Notes: generated from the sequence alone by a model not told the origin. DNA of 64,000 nucleotides from Ottelia alismoides (GCA_037367405.1 JAZKJV010002613.1:402660-466659); one strand, 5' to 3'. Positions 9,908-23,427 are shown, numbered from the stretch's first letter. Made by a program: numbers and translations.

Positions 9908-12377
9908 ATCGCATCCCTGTTGCCGTAGCTTTTTTTCTTAGATTTTTCACACCCGAACCTGATCACCTCCTGCCTTGATTCCTGCACCCGATTGAAGTTG
10001 CATGATCCACGATCCTCATGGATCCCTTAGCGCAACTAGATCCGGCTAGGGTTCCGCGTATCGCGCCAATCTTCTTGGACCATGGGCAGCCTATAAATCC
10101 TCTCTTACAGCCTCCACAGCACTTTACTCGTCCCTCGCACCACCACAGACCCTAAGCCACCTTCCTCATAGTGACAATCATTGGAGAGTCACTTAGGATT
10201 CGTCGGAGGTGCCTGGAGGCTTGATGCTCACTTCGTGGACGGAGAACCGCCGCGAGCAGCCTCCCAGCTTGCCGCGGCTCGATTGAGGCCAAGACCTCGA
10301 TGCCCACCTTATCCTGAAGCTTAGGAACTCATCTGAACCTTTAGATATCTATCTTTTCTTCTTCATTTCCCCTTTCAAACCATCTTTTCCATTTGGCGTC
10401 GTCGTCGTAATCTCTACTCTGACCAGTTGGTCGGAGCCCCGTTACCCACTCCCATTTGTTCTGATCGAACCGCCCCACTCTCCATGCACCCTCCTACGTA
10501 GTCTACCACCCTGAGTCTCAACCATCGGATCAAGATTAGGTCGGGCCTCCATCCCACGCTTTCGTCGAAGACCCAAAAGCACCGCCCCTTTACTTCTCTT
10601 ATCTCCAATAGCAATAACTGGGACCGGAGCATAGCCCCACGTCCCCTCTACACATTGCAGATCCTCACGCATGCCTGTAATACCACTTGGATGCCCAGAT
10701 ACTCCGACGGAGCACCTCCAAGCGAGCCGCCACCACCATTCTCATCAGACCGTCCTTGCTTTCATCGGAGCCTACCAACGGAAACACATCACTCCCACAG
10801 GTCTGCTAGACCTCTCCTACACTTCATGAGGCCATTGGATCTCTTTCGGTGCTCGGTTGAAGTTCGTTGGAGACATGTTCTTGCATATTGCCTCTCTCCC
10901 ATAGGATCGTCCCGCCTCTACCACATCTGATCCCAGCCGCCCGGCCACATAGTTTTTCGAGCAATTAGATCTGACGCACCTAATGCATCTAGTGTGCATG
11001 TTCGAGATAGATCCTAATCCGTCAGATGCGTGGCAGGGACTGATCAAGACCGTACGCCAGCGCCAGTCCAAACATGTGCCACGTGCCCCCTGCCCTGGGA
11101 ATATTTCACATTTTATCCTGCGTGTTTTTGCTTTTATTTTTAGTCCTCTAAATAAAATATGTAGTTAAGTACATTTGCAGTTTGGACCTCATAGTTTGCG
11201 GTATTCGCATTTTAGTCCCTCCGAGTCTAAAGCAGGTGTGCTCACGTGTATTGTGGGTCATTTGCATTTTCCACCTTGGACTTGTCTACTATTATTGAAT
11301 GAATGTTAAGTTTCTAGAAATTGCATTTATGCCCATGCGCGTGTACTATTGAGCATGCGTGTGAATTAAGTGGACTTCTTGCAGTATCGACTCTAGGCTT
11401 TTCTTGAGTGATATTGATTTGGTCAAGAAACTTAAAGTAATTGGGAATAGGTCACTGTGAACTTTGATTAATTGCATGCTTTGTATTGGACTTAATAAAT
11501 ATTAAATTAATTCGAAAAGTCACCTAAATCACTATTAGCTCCTATTAGATTAATTTGATTGCATTTTCTTTTTTAAAAAATTCAAAAACCCCTAAAAATG
11601 ACCATGTTCGCCTTACAAAATTCTAAAAATTCGAAAAATGTTTTTAAAATTCCATAAAAAGTTCTGTATGTACCTTTTTTGTGTTTGAATTTATATATTG
11701 ATTTTGCTTGGAAATTCATTATAAAAACCCTAAAAATTACAAAACAACCAAATACTTATAAAAATCATATAAAATCAAAGGAAATTCCAAAAAATGCAAT
11801 TTACATTTTTGTGTGTAGCTTTACAATTCTATTTTACCATAAAATTGCTATCCAGGACTTTAGGGCATTTAGACATTTAAAAATTACAATTTGGTCCTGA
11901 CTGTGCACTGCTTTGAGTTTTGAACATTGTTTGGTTTTTAAAAATCACAAAAACATTAGATTACCTCAGAAAAATTGACAAAAACACTTTAAAAATCAGA
12001 CAACCTAAAAATAGTTTTATTATAATTTTTTAACTATTTTTAGTTATTTAGAAAAATCTAAAAAGATAGTTTTGTTTGTTTCCTTTTATTTTTGTGCTTG
12101 TTTGCCTCTATTTAAAAATTAAAAATTTGCAAAAAATAGAAAACTAATAAAATATCATTTTGTTTGGAAATTTTACTACATCGTACTTTTCTTGTGCTCC
12201 TTTTGTTCGACCCCGGTGCTATACCAAAGAAATTAAAATAGTGAACCACTTACATTCTTTGATTTCTTGATCTGTTTAGTGGTTTTATTTTTTCTCGATT
12301 TAGTCGGCCTATTTATTGAGGTCGCAATGACCTTTGTTTTACTTTGTTACTTAAACCTAGTTGGTGGGAAGCTTGTC
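9908..12377 (+). repeat. Athila-like LTR remnant, plus orientation
   Basis: Read forward, this matches the reverse complement of the LTR at 6228-9907 in patches and in the same order. There is a TATAAAT near 10,092 followed by a GC-rich stretch. Blocks around 11,280-11,350 match the complement of about 7,370-7,440. The shared TCGAACTC-type block lies near 12,194-12,224, and a GAGGTCGCAATGACC stretch near 12,318 corresponds to the segment near 6,270-6,290 in the left LTR. The U3 beginning is missing and was probably separated by insertion of the left element, so it would lie left of the window. The right boundary near GCTTGTCA (about 12,377) is approximate. Heavily diverged. Confidence 0.6.
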
Positions 12378-12384
12378 AATAGGA

Positions 12385-14737
12385 ATAAGCATATAGAATG
12401 TCGAACACTGGGAGAAAACGAGGGTAGCAAACTACTATTAAATATTACTAATTAATAGTAATTTTTATATTTTTAAATATTTTTCTTGTTTTTATGCCAG
12501 TTTTTTATTAAATTTAGTTTTATGATTTTTTATTATTTATTTTTTATATTTAGTATAATTTGCAAAATTTTAATTTATAATTTTAAAATAAAATAAACAA
12601 TAATATAAATAATATAATATATAGGTATATGTAGGTAATATATATAATATAAAATATATAGATAACAGCTTTTTTATTTCTGAATAAGTCGAAATAAAGA
12701 AAATATAATATTTTCTGCTTTTCATATTTTCTCTATTTTTGATAATTTCTATGATATTTTTTAATTTTATGGATTTATAAAGTTGGAAAATATATAAAAC
12801 AATGAATATATTAAATAAAAGTATATAAGTCTAAAAGTAATCCTATAATAGTTTAATATATATTATATATAATGTATAAAATTCAGCAAAAAAGGAGTAT
12901 ATTGGGGTTTTGTAGAATTTTTGCTAATTTTTCTAAGAATTTTATGGTTTTGTGATTTTAGGTTTTTATATTTTCTATTTTTAGTATTTTTTCAATATGT
13001 GGTAGAATATACTATAAAATAACTAATATAATTTTTTGGAATTTTTGGATTTATATCATAATTTTTTAGGATTTTTAAGTTCTAAACATGGAAAATATGT
13101 GTGTTTTTTTAAATAGTAAAATAAGGTTAAATGCCAAACAAAATTGATGTGTGAAATATCATGGTACTAAGAGTCTATCCTAATTTTCCTATAATATTTG
13201 GGATAAAGAAAATATTTAATACAAGCAAAATGCAAGAAAATTAAATAAACAATACTAGAAGGACTTGATTGCAATTTTAATGAACTATGCATGTATTTAC
13301 TAACAGATCCACAAAGTATAGCACTAAATACACAAATATCCCACAGTTACCTCATATAGGAGACCACGTGAGGTGACTTGGACAAGTTCTATTTGTAAAT
13401 ACAAGAAAGCACAAGGGTCCAAATGCAAAATATCCAAGTTATTTTACATGTTAAACTTTATTTACAAGACTAAATAAAAATACAAAGGCAAAGGAAGTCG
13501 AGCAAGATATACCCCAAGGCAGATAACATCGCCCACGCATCAACTTTTGATATGATGACTCTAGCAGTTTCACTTATGTAAGTCCATTGGTTGATGATGC
13601 AAAACATTTCGTTTTAAATCCACAACCTAGATTTAATTTGGGTCGACCTTCTAATCCGACAGCTCTGAGAGACTCACAAATCATTGGGAAAAAGGTGTTC
13701 TTCCCTGATCTTCCTCCGTTGATTCCTCCATCCTCTGGTTGCCTCTCGTGCACCTAAAGGGCTCAGAACGTAACTAGAAATTCTACACAACTACAAGAAG
13801 GCTAAGAAGGGTTCAAGCCTCATAGAGGAGGCCTGGAGCTCGGTTCTTCATCCGGCCACCTAGGAGTCAAACCTCGACTCAATTCAAGATCCAGGTGGCT
13901 TCTCTGTACTCCAACCTATCCAAAACAAAAGAGTGCTCGAGGATGAATAGCTTCAACCTAGATTGAGGCTAATGGCACAAAAATGGGTCGAATGGGGTGA
14001 TCTCTAATGAAGGGGTAGAGGAGGAGATAGTGGAACTCAATTCTTGCATAATTAAGAGGATATGGGCATGTCATTCTATGAAGAAGATGATGGAGAAGAA
14101 AATGAGATGAATTAAAGGTTAGAACAGGGTCGGATATGGTGTAATAGGGGCTAGAGCCTAGTGTTCAAACGAGCTACGATTTGGAACTTTATGCGAAATG
14201 AAATGAAGTGGAACAAAACTAAAGCTAAATATATGCTAAGGAATTAAATGTGAACTTAAAAACATAATTTAAACTATGACTCACAAGGATTTACCTGGAA
14301 GCAGAACCTTCGTCTAAACATACTCTAGTGAGGTGAATTCAATCTCCGTCGTCTTGTCTATGTTGAAAATTAGAGGGCAACGTTTCCTTCCACAAAGAGG
14401 ATCACTCTTAGAGTGATATTTGGGGTTACAGTGGATTAGAAGAGGTCAAACTGGGAATGGACGGGGTGGATGGAATTTTATAGATGAACGGAAGAGATGA
14501 CTTTGGATCGAGGTTTCATACAACACAATGGGAGTTGAAGAAAGTTATGGGTAAGGTGAGGTAGAGTATGATGGTGCACACAAATTTCATGTTGGGAACG
14601 AGGAGGAAAGGGATGTGGATTTGGCATAAAATTTTGGCAAAGTGAGGGAGCAGACATGTATGGGTCAGCTTCAAGTGGGGAGGGATGTTGATCGGGGGTC
14701 AACACTCCCTGAGTCCTGAGTGGTCCACAGGGACCAA
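12385..14737 (-). repeat. Athila-like LTR remnant, minus orientation, first part
   Basis: Patchy same-orientation match to the LTR at 6228-9907. The shared TCGAAC block is near 12,399-12,421. A very AT-rich stretch follows (12,430-13,100). A segment at about 13,490-13,560 resembles 7,620-7,690, and one near 14,460-14,490 resembles the TATA region. The segment ending at 14,737 resembles 8,910-8,970 (GGTCAACA...GGACTCA). It is interrupted at 14,738 by the next element and resumes at 23,428. The lower end is truncated. Open frames here (for example 14,478-14,705) are not recognisable proteins. Confidence 0.6.
14733..14737. repeat. Target-site duplication ACCAA / ACCAC
   Basis: The 5 bases before the element at 14,738 are ACCAA and the 5 after it (23,428-23,432) are ACCAC, 4 of 5 identical. 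This fits a 5-bp integrase-made duplication with one later change. Confidence 0.7.
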
Positions 14738-17468
14738 TGATGCACTCGATTAATGCATGTGATAAAAAGCACTCGTTGTAGCATGGGCACTTAGTGAACC
14801 ATGCATAACTAGATCAGATATCTTTGTGAAGAGGACCAAGCTTTAATTTATAAACATGGGAAGTTCAGAGTCGAACTCAATGACACGAGCCATAATACGA
14901 TTATTCAGGTGTTTAATAGTTCTGTTAAGTAATTGATAAATTACCTAGGTTAAAAACAATTCACAACATTTTAATGCACATCACAATGCATGCAAGAATG
15001 AAAAAAATTGTAGTTTAAAACATTTTAATGCATGTTAGAAAATACCATAATGAATGGAATTATAAAACATTAGCACATGCAAATATACACATTAATATGC
15101 TCTAAAATGATTTATCAAACTTAAGCAAATATTTGATTTAAATCTAGATCCAACCGAGCACTTAATCAAAAGCCAAGTTTCATTTCATATGACTAAGATC
15201 ATCTATAATATATCTAATTAATTAATTAAAGATTAATCATCAAATCAGAGACTTAATGAATCCATATTAAAGATAATGAAACAAGGATCAAACGAAATTG
15301 AAATCATCTCGTTTAGATATTACATGTTTAAGTTAATTAAGATTGAGTCTAGGGGCATAAATGGAAGAAAAACATGAGAATTATATTAAATGAACATCAT
15401 ATAAAGGTCCTTATATGGGAAAAATGTTATAATGAAAAGCCAGCCCTTTAATTTATGAAGAATCCCCTGCGTGGGTGCATTTCTGCAATTTAAGAAAGGT
15501 GGCAAGATCTGGTTGCAATTTGCCCAAGCCCACACGCTTTGATCATGTGCATAGCTCGGTTCGGAGGGAGGTTCGTGGCTTGGGCCACTTGTTGCATTGC
15601 GGAACCTCAGCGGTTGGTTTGGATGCCTCCAAACCTGAAGGCTTAGAAGTTGTGGACGTGGCCTACTATCAGCCATTATATCATGCCCAATTAGGCATGA
15701 TCCAATGGCAAATGTACTCCACAACTCTTCTTCTCCGCCTTGAGCGGCTGCGGAGAGGAAGGGCTGTAACATGAGCCCCATTGCTCCTTCATCATCTAGA
15801 AGCTCCTCTAAGGGTTGACGCACATCAAAGGAAGCATTGTGAAGGTAAGCAGCGATTGGTAAAGGTCCACGAGTAGCTGGAAGATGGTGACGAGACCCAT
15901 ATAGGATGAAACTCCAGATCGGAGATCCCCTTCGAACTCCGACCATTGAAGGTGGCTTAACCTGCAAGAATTGGGGAAAAGAATAGCCGAAGCATATTGA
16001 GGAGTGTGTGCATGAAATGAGTGAAGCGGATGGCTGGATCAATGCATAGAAGATGGAGCCCTATTAGGGTTCCTCCTCCATTAACGGAGGAAGATAGATC
16101 AAAGTGGAAAGTAGTGAAGGATCAAGGATGATGAATAACGACACCTTTCGCATGGATCAAGGATCCACGGTGAAGGAAGAAAACCTTTTAGATGAGAAAG
16201 GGATTCTAACAAAATGTCTGGAATAAATAGAGAAATAATGAAGAAAAACTAAAAAAACCTAACACGTACATGAAGAAAACACTCTGGAGAAGGGTATGGC
16301 TTGGGTTGAGCTTCGCTTGAAGCTCGGATCGTCGCTTCACGTGATCAGTCGGTCACGAAGCTCAAACAGTCGTCGACCGATGTTGTACATGGCCTACCAG
16401 CCATGGGTCTCATCTAAAGCCTACGCCCTTAACGCTCCAACATTCCTTCTCTTCCTATCACGAAGAGGGGAAGAGGGCTAGGGAAGCTCCGTGCAAGGGG
16501 TGGACAACCGCTGCATAAGGCAGCGATCGAGTATTTTAAGAAGAGGGAGTGGTAGAAGTTATGACCCAGGCGGTGTTCAACCACCGCCCATTACCACAGA
16601 GGTTAGGGTTAGGTTTAGATCATAGTTCAGCATAAAAGGTGGTTGTTTGGTGAAGGGGTTGGAGGTTGCAGTTGATCAGAAGGAGACAGGAGGTGGTTGG
16701 GATAAATCGGAGAAGAGAGTTGGTTGGAAGCGGTTCGCGGAGAAGAGAGGCAACTGGCAAGAGGTTGAAGGTGATATCTAGACCGTTGGATTAAGATCAA
16801 CGACCCAGATTTGGGCGCAAGTACATAAACTAGATCACATATAATGGATCTGATAATCGATCAATCCATAAGAAGGCGCATAAGAGCGATCGGAATCAAA
16901 AGAACTGAACAGATTTAATGATCGAGAGATGAAGTGGCTGGCGTAAGGAGAACGAGCCACGTGGACGCCTATAGTGGCGTCACGTGGCCCAATCAGAATA
17001 GAGATAAATAAATAAATAAATAAATACAACAAAAATAAAAAGAATTAGTTAAAAGATTAATTAGAAAATTGATAAACACAAAATTTCTAGATCTCGAAGA
17101 GATTTACAACTTTCATGTAGAAGTCAACGAGAAAAGAGATCATCGATACAAAGATAAAAATAAAATAAGTTATTTAAATAATGAAAACATTTTCTTGTTT
17201 TTCTTTTATTATTTTTTTATTTTTAAATTATATTTTATGTAGAATTAATTATATACAATATTATTCTAATTTTTATTTGATTTTTAATGAGAAATAAATA
17301 CATAAAATAATAACACAGTAATAGGGTTATATATTATATATTAATTAGTGTCAATTATTTACAACACGCATATTATTAATTAGTGTTAATAGTCAATGAC
17401 TCTTGTTGAATAGATTAAGTTGGAGTGATAATAATATGCAATAATGTACATAAATATAGGATTTATCA
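14738..17468 (-). repeat. 3' LTR of the non-coding Athila-like element
   Basis: 2,731 bp, bounded on the plus strand by TGATGCAC and TTTATCA. It matches 20,699-23,427 along its length. It holds the shared TCGAACTC block (about 14,855-14,890), an (AAAT)n tract near 17,006-17,028 longer than in its partner, and the U3 block around GATTTACAACTTTCATG (about 17,087-17,150) that also occurs in the LTRs at 47,797 and 56,451. Confidence 0.88.
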
Positions 17469-17485
17469 CCCCCCCTATACTTAAG
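17469..17485 (-). other. Polypurine tract of the non-coding Athila-like element
   Basis: The complement reads TTAAGTATAGGGGGGG immediately before the LTR start TGATAAATCC. This is the expected plus-strand primer. A nearby CTCGTCCTCGAG stretch (about 17,491-17,503) recurs as CTCGTCCCCGAG beside the tract at 51,093. Confidence 0.85.
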
Positions 17486-20400
17486 CTAAGCTCGTCCTCG
17501 AGTTAATAAATAAGAAATAATTAGAGAGTTAGCTTAATTAGTGAGATCCCTGACATGTGCATGTGAGCAAACATGCCTTGATTTTATCTAGGCCACTAGC
17601 TTTGGAAATCCTAAGACTCTAAGATCCACGTGTTAATAAAAACGAATTCAACTCCTCTAATTTCCAGACTCTCAATGTACATATAAATAAGAGGTATGAC
17701 TTAGTGTTGACTACACTCATAAGAGTAGACTCTTGATATCACCAAGAATTCCAATCTCAAAAGCTCTTCTTAGAACCCAACCCTCAACTCTAGGGAATAA
17801 ATCCAGTCTTGCTTCAATCCATTGTCTCTTTAGTTTATCAGACTTAAAAGATATAGATGGAAGGCCAGATAATGGAGAGAAATAAGTTTGTCTAATTATT
17901 TTCTCTTCCTCTCAATTGAACAAGTTTTTTCTCAAGTACCAATACTCAATACAAATAAATATTTATTTATTTATATATTTATTTATCTGTCAATCAATGT
18001 GTCCATCAAAAGTGATTGAGCCATATGTACTTGTTTTCCTGGGAATACACTGGGGTGTGTCTTTTTGAAGTATCTAATATACTTTCACCCAGACTTGTAG
18101 CGCTAACGATGTAGAGCCCTTTTTGATGTACTAGCCTGACTAAAAGAAGCCTAAGATTTGGTCCAATTGGATACTTAAAAAGTTGAGAACGTTCACCTTG
18201 AATGTAAGCTCATATGATGTAGCCTTGTAATGTAATGAGCTTTTCATCATTTTCTTTTTTTGTGAGGGAACTTTCCATCTTTTTGGCTAGCTCCACTGCT
18301 TTTACAAGGATCGGTGCATACTGATCAACTTATTAATTATATGTCATTACACCCTAGCACTTTAGGTGAAATTCAAGAGATAGTATGAGAACCATGTCCC
18401 ATACTTGCTAAGATGCTGACACTCAGGTTTCATGAAGCCATCGTTAATTTTATCCCATCCTCAAGCATCATATAGATTACGTCCAAACTCAATTTTCAAA
18501 TCCCAGTCTCCTCAATGATACCTCGACTCATCTCAATCATGAATGCAGTCGTGCATGTGAGTGATAGTCAAATTCTTTAAAGGAGATTAAGCATGCAATA
18601 TAGCATATATATCTTCCAACTAGGAGAGTGTGAAATTTAAATCCAAGACCCTAATGATTAAGACATGATAATTCTAAGGTTATGGACTCCTTAAACCAGT
18701 GTTAAAGATCATCTCAAGACTTGAGTGCATAGTGAAAGTGTCTGAGAAACACCAATTAATAAGTTTATTATTTTTTGATTATTTTTCCATTTTTCGAATT
18801 AAGTTATAGAGTTAAGAAATTAATTATACTCAATTACACCCTTATCTTTGAAAATAAACTTGAAAACTTTTTTACAAACAATGTCACATGTGTATAGAAA
18901 CTTTTCAAAGATTTAACAAAGATTTTCAAAACAAGTAAAACCCCATTTTTCAAACCTTGGTAAAACATTTTTCAAAACAATGTCACATAAATATAGGTTT
19001 TTAAATATTTTACAAATGATTTCAAAACATGTCAATCCGTACTTTTACAACCCATGTAAAACATTTGAAAACCATGTCAATTATATCTAGAGTTTTTTAA
19101 TATCATTTTCAAATCATTTTTACAAAAATTAGTTCAAAAAATGTTATACGATACCCGTAACCCAAAAGGTTTGAAACTATTTTTTAAAAAAAATGAGCTA
19201 TGGCTAGAGTATATATGTAATATATATTGTACACCACCTATACTTAGCTTTTTCTATGTCCTCATAGCACAAAGTGGTATGACGACATAGCTCATGCTTA
19301 AGACAAAGATTTGTACAGAACTGAGCAATAGATCTCAATAAGGGTAAGTGAGTGAAAAGAATAGTCATAAGAATATAGGGGCTCGAGTCCCCTATACTTA
19401 AGCTGAGAAATAGCTTAAGTAAAGGAATAAGAGAAAAATAGGTGACCCGAGGGGAACAATCATAACGAAGTTGGATCCCCCCTATACTTAGGCAGAAAAT
19501 AAGTCTAAGTAAAAAGAACAGGGAGATAAGGTAGTGAGAGATCACGGGGATCTGAATCTCAACATGAATGAATCTAAGGAGATGAATAAGATCTAGGGTT
19601 TCGGGAGGTTTTAGCAAAGTCAAACAGGATCAAACAAACCCAATTATTTCACCAACATGTACAATGAAGACCAAAAATATGGTCTAGTTATCTTGTCTCT
19701 TTTATAGCTGATAATCCAAAATTCGAATCCATTACGAGTAGGTTTAAATTGGATCGAGCACTATTCTATGGATGCATCCTCATCTCTAAACATGTAAAAT
19801 TATCCTAAAAATAATGAGAGATTTGCTCTCCCAATACAAGATAAATTTTAGCTCCATTTTAGTTAGGTCAACTTGCATTAATAGTCCCATTTTTCTTAGA
19901 AATTAGGTCATCACTTCATTTAATCAATCTGAGCACATAAAGCATCGTCTACCATCTAGTCCCATTTCCTTTTAGTTAAAGTGATAAAACATGAGGTAAG
20001 GAGATAGGAAAAGCCATGCAAACGTAAAAACTTTTGATGTATGCTAAAGAGAAAAACTTACAGTGACACCAGATCTCTCCATGCATGTGCAGGACTGAAT
20101 ATATAAATATATCAAAATGCAAATTGATGAAAAACCACACCTAATCATGCATCTTTTTAGCGAGAAAAGAATAAAATTAATTTGAGCAAGGTTGAACGTA
20201 AATTATGTGTGTCTCATGAGTCTTAAAGATAAGTGAATTTCTTAAGATGAAGTTAGTGTGTCCTATACTACGGGTTAAGCACAATAAGATAAAATCTAAA
20301 GGAGCTCTAGGAGCCGCATGTCTAAACCCTAATATCGAGCACTCAAGTTATGTCCCACCCATATGAGGGAGAAACAGACTCAACACGCCAAACAGTAGAG

Positions 20401-20678
20401 TCCAAGTCCAAAATAATTACACAAATATATACAATAAAATAAATAATCCTTGAAATGCTTAAAGACATCCTCTGCGGCTTCTTTCAGCAGAAACTCTATT
20501 CCGAGCTTTCCAGCCTCTATGAACGGGTCCTACTACATATGAGAATATATAAGATATCAAAGATTATCTAACAAGTAACTAATGCATAAAACATCACATT
20601 ACATAATGACCTAAATAACATATCAATCAATTTAACAAGAATATAAAAAACTTTAATAATCATATTAATGAAGTCGTG
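17486..20678. other. Non-coding interior of the Athila-like element
   Basis: About 3.2 kb, AT-rich, without a recognisable protein domain in six frames; the 139-codon minus frame at 19,204-19,623 is low-complexity Leu/Ile-rich and overlaps the tract-like repeats. The notable contents are the polypurine-like units at 19,234-19,493, their surroundings (about 19,190-19,310), which match about 52,325-52,445 in the other element, and the conserved leader block at about 19,798-19,925. Confidence 0.75.
19234..19493 (-). repeat. Three internal polypurine-tract-like units
   Basis: The complement carries the core CTAAGTATAGG or TTAAGTATAGG at about 19,234-19,248, 19,388-19,403 and 19,475-19,493. The last two are followed by four to six G, and each has a nearby opposite-sense CTTAAGT or TCTAAGT that could form a hairpin. 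They closely resemble the genuine tract at 17,469-17,485. Confidence 0.75.
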
Positions 20679-20696
20679 TCCCCAGCAACGATGCTA
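20679..20696 (-). other. Decayed primer-binding site for tRNA-Asp
   Basis: The plus strand reads TCCCCAGCAACGATGCTA against the ideal TCCCCGGCAACGGCGCCA. The four mismatches are all transitions. It lies 2 bases from the LTR start at 20,699 and gives the minus orientation. Confidence 0.85.
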
Positions 20697-20698
20697 TC

Positions 20699-23427
20699 TT
20701 ATAAACTCGCTAAATGCATGTAATAAGAAGCACTTGTCATGGCACGGGCACTTAGCGAACCACGCAAAACTAAATTAGATATCTCGACGAAGAGGTCTTA
20801 ACTTTAATTTATAAACAAGGGAAGTCCAGGATCGAACTCAGGGACACGAGCCATAATACGATTATTCAGGTGTTTAATTGTTATGTTAAACGATTGATAA
20901 ATCACCTAGATCAAAAATAATACACAACATTTAAATACACATCACAATGCATGCAAGAATGAAACAAAATGTAGTTTAAAATATTTAAATGCATGTTAGA
21001 AATAATGTCATAATGGACATAAAGATAAAACATTAGCACATGCAAATATACACATTAATAAGTCCTAAAATGATTTATCAAACTTAAGCATAGATTTGAT
21101 TTAAATCTAGATCCAACTGAGCACTTAATCAAAAGCCAAGTTTGATTTCACATGACTAAGAGCATCTATAATATCTTTAACTAATTAATTAAAGAATAAC
21201 CATCAAATCAGAGAATTAGTGCCATATTAAAGATAATGAAACATGGATCACAGCAAAATTGAAATCATCTCAATTGGATATGACATGTTCAAGTTATTTG
21301 AGATTGAGTCCAGCGGCATAAATGTAAGAAAAACATGAGAAATTTATAAAACAAACATCACATATAGGACTTATAAGGACTTAAATGTACTAATAAAAAG
21401 CCGACCCTTGAATTTATGATGAGTCCCCTATGTTGGGGCATTTCTGTAATTTAAGAAAGGTGATAGAGTCTGGTTGCAATTTTCCCAAGCTTGCATGTGT
21501 TGACATGTGCAGACATTGGTTCGGGTGGCAGTTCTGGCTTGGGCCACGTGCCTGATTGCGGCACCTGGGCGGCTGGTTTGGATGCCTCCAAACCGGAAGT
21601 CTCAGAAGTGGTGGATGTGGCCTCCTATCAGCCATTAGATCACGCACAATTAGGATTGATCAAATGAAAGTTGTACTATGCTACTCTTCTTCTCTGCCCT
21701 GAGAGGTTGTGAAGAGTCAGAGCTCCAGCAAGAGCCCCATTGCTCCTCCCTCATCTTGAAGCTCCTTTGAAGGACGGTGAATATCAAAGGAAGCATCGCG
21801 AAGGAAAGAGGAGGTTGGTTAAGGTCTGTGAGCCGCTGGAAGATGGTGACGATGAAGACTCATCGAGGACGAAACTTCAAATCGAATTTCCCCTTTGAAC
21901 TCTGGTCATTGAAGGTGGTTTAACCTGCAAACATTAAGGAAAAGAAATAGCCTAAGCATGTTGAGAAGTATGTGCAAGAAATGAGTGAAGCAGAGGGCTG
22001 GATCGATGCATGGAAGAGGGAGCCCTATTGGGTTTCCTCTGCCATGAATGGTGGAAGATGGATCGAAGTGGAAAGTCGCAAAGGAACAAGGAAGATGAAG
22101 AACGACACCTTCCGGGTGGATCAAGGATCCTCTGTGAAGAAAACCTCTTAGATGAGAAAGGGATTCGAACAAAATGACTGGGATAAATAGAGAAATAATG
22201 AAGAAAAACTAAAAACAACCTAAACAGTACGTGAACAAGACACTCTAGCGAAGGGTATGGCTTGAGATGAGCTTCCTTTGAAGCTCGGGTCATCTCTTCA
22301 CGTGATCAGCCAGTCACAAATCTCAAATAGTTGTCGATCGACGTTTCACATGGCCTTCTAGTCATGGGTCTCACCTGAAGCCTACACCGTTAATGCTCCA
22401 ACATTCCTCCCTCTTCCTATCATGAAGAGGGGGAGAGGGCGTGGGAAGCTCCATGCAAGTGGTGGACAACCGCCGCACAAGGTGGCGGTGGAGTATTTGA
22501 AGAAGAGGCGGCGGCGGAAGCTATGACCCAGATGGTGGTTTCAACCACTATCCGTTACCACAAAGGTTAGGGTTAGGTTTAGATGATAGGTCAGCGTGGA
22601 AGGTGGTTGTGTGGAGAAGGGGTTGGAGATTGTAGTTGATCCGAAAGAGACAAGAGGAAGTTGGGATAAATCGGAGAAGAGAGGTGGTTGGAGGCGGTTT
22701 GCATAGAGGAGAGGCAACTGGCGAGAGGTTGAAGGCGACATCCGGATCGTTGGATTAAGATCCAACAACCCAGATTTGGGCGTAAGTAGATGGACTATAT
22801 CACATCTGATTGATCTGATCAATTGGTCCAGAAGAAGGTGTATAAGAGCGATCAGGATTAAAAGGACTAGTCAGATCTAACGGTCGGGAGATGAAGTGGT
22901 TGGCGTAAATAGAACATGCCACATGGGTGCCTATGGTCGTGCCACGTGGCCCAATCAGAATATAGATAAATAAATAAATACAACTAATATAAAAAGAATT
23001 AGTTAAAAGATTAATTAGAAAAAGTAATAAACAAGAAAGTTGTAGATCTCGATGAGATCTACAACTTTGATGTAGAAGTCAACGAGAAAAGATGTAATCT
23101 ATACGGAGATAAAAATTAAACAAGTTATTTAGATAATTAAAACATTTTCTTTTTATTATCTTTTATTATTTTCTTTTATTTTTAAATTATATTTTATGTA
23201 GAATTAATTATTTACAATATTATTCTAATTTTTATTTGATTTTTAATGAGAAATAAATACATAAAATAATAGCACAATAATAGGGTTATATAATATATAT
23301 TAATTAGTGTAAATTATTTACAACACACATATTATTAATTAGTGTTAATAGTCAACGGCTCTTGGTCAATAGCTTAACTTTGAGAGATAATAATATAAAA
23401 TAATGTAGATAAATCTGGGATTTATCA
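20699..23427 (-). repeat. 5' LTR of the non-coding Athila-like element
   Basis: 2,729 bp, ending TTTATCA at 23,427. The primer-side terminus is TT rather than TG, probably a mutation. It matches 14,738-17,468 throughout, including the shared TCGAACTC block (about 20,820-20,850) and the U3 block (about 23,041-23,105). Confidence 0.87.

Larger units (their letters stand above)
14738..23427 (-). mobile_element. Complete non-coding Athila-like element (LARD type), 8.7 kb
   Basis: Two similar LTRs (14,738-17,468 and 20,699-23,427) flank 3.2 kb of interior. A decayed tRNA-Asp primer site lies next to the right LTR and a polypurine tract next to the left LTR, so the element reads on the minus strand. 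I find no Gag, protease, RT, RNase H or integrase motif in the interior, so it is a large retrotransposon derivative that would have depended on proteins of a related element. It inserted into the minus-oriented LTR remnant. By eye the two LTRs differ in roughly one base in six over one sampled 60-base stretch (15,541 versus 21,502), which suggests an old insertion. Confidence 0.88.

Noticed and set aside
12430..13100. Very AT-rich stretch considered as an origin or matrix-attachment region
   Set aside because: Equivalent AT-rich stretches occur in the other Athila-like LTRs, so it is explained as decayed LTR.
19204..19623. 139-codon minus-strand frame in the non-coding element
   Set aside because: Low-complexity Leu/Ile-rich translation of the tract-like repeats, not found as a frame in the equivalent region of the nested element.
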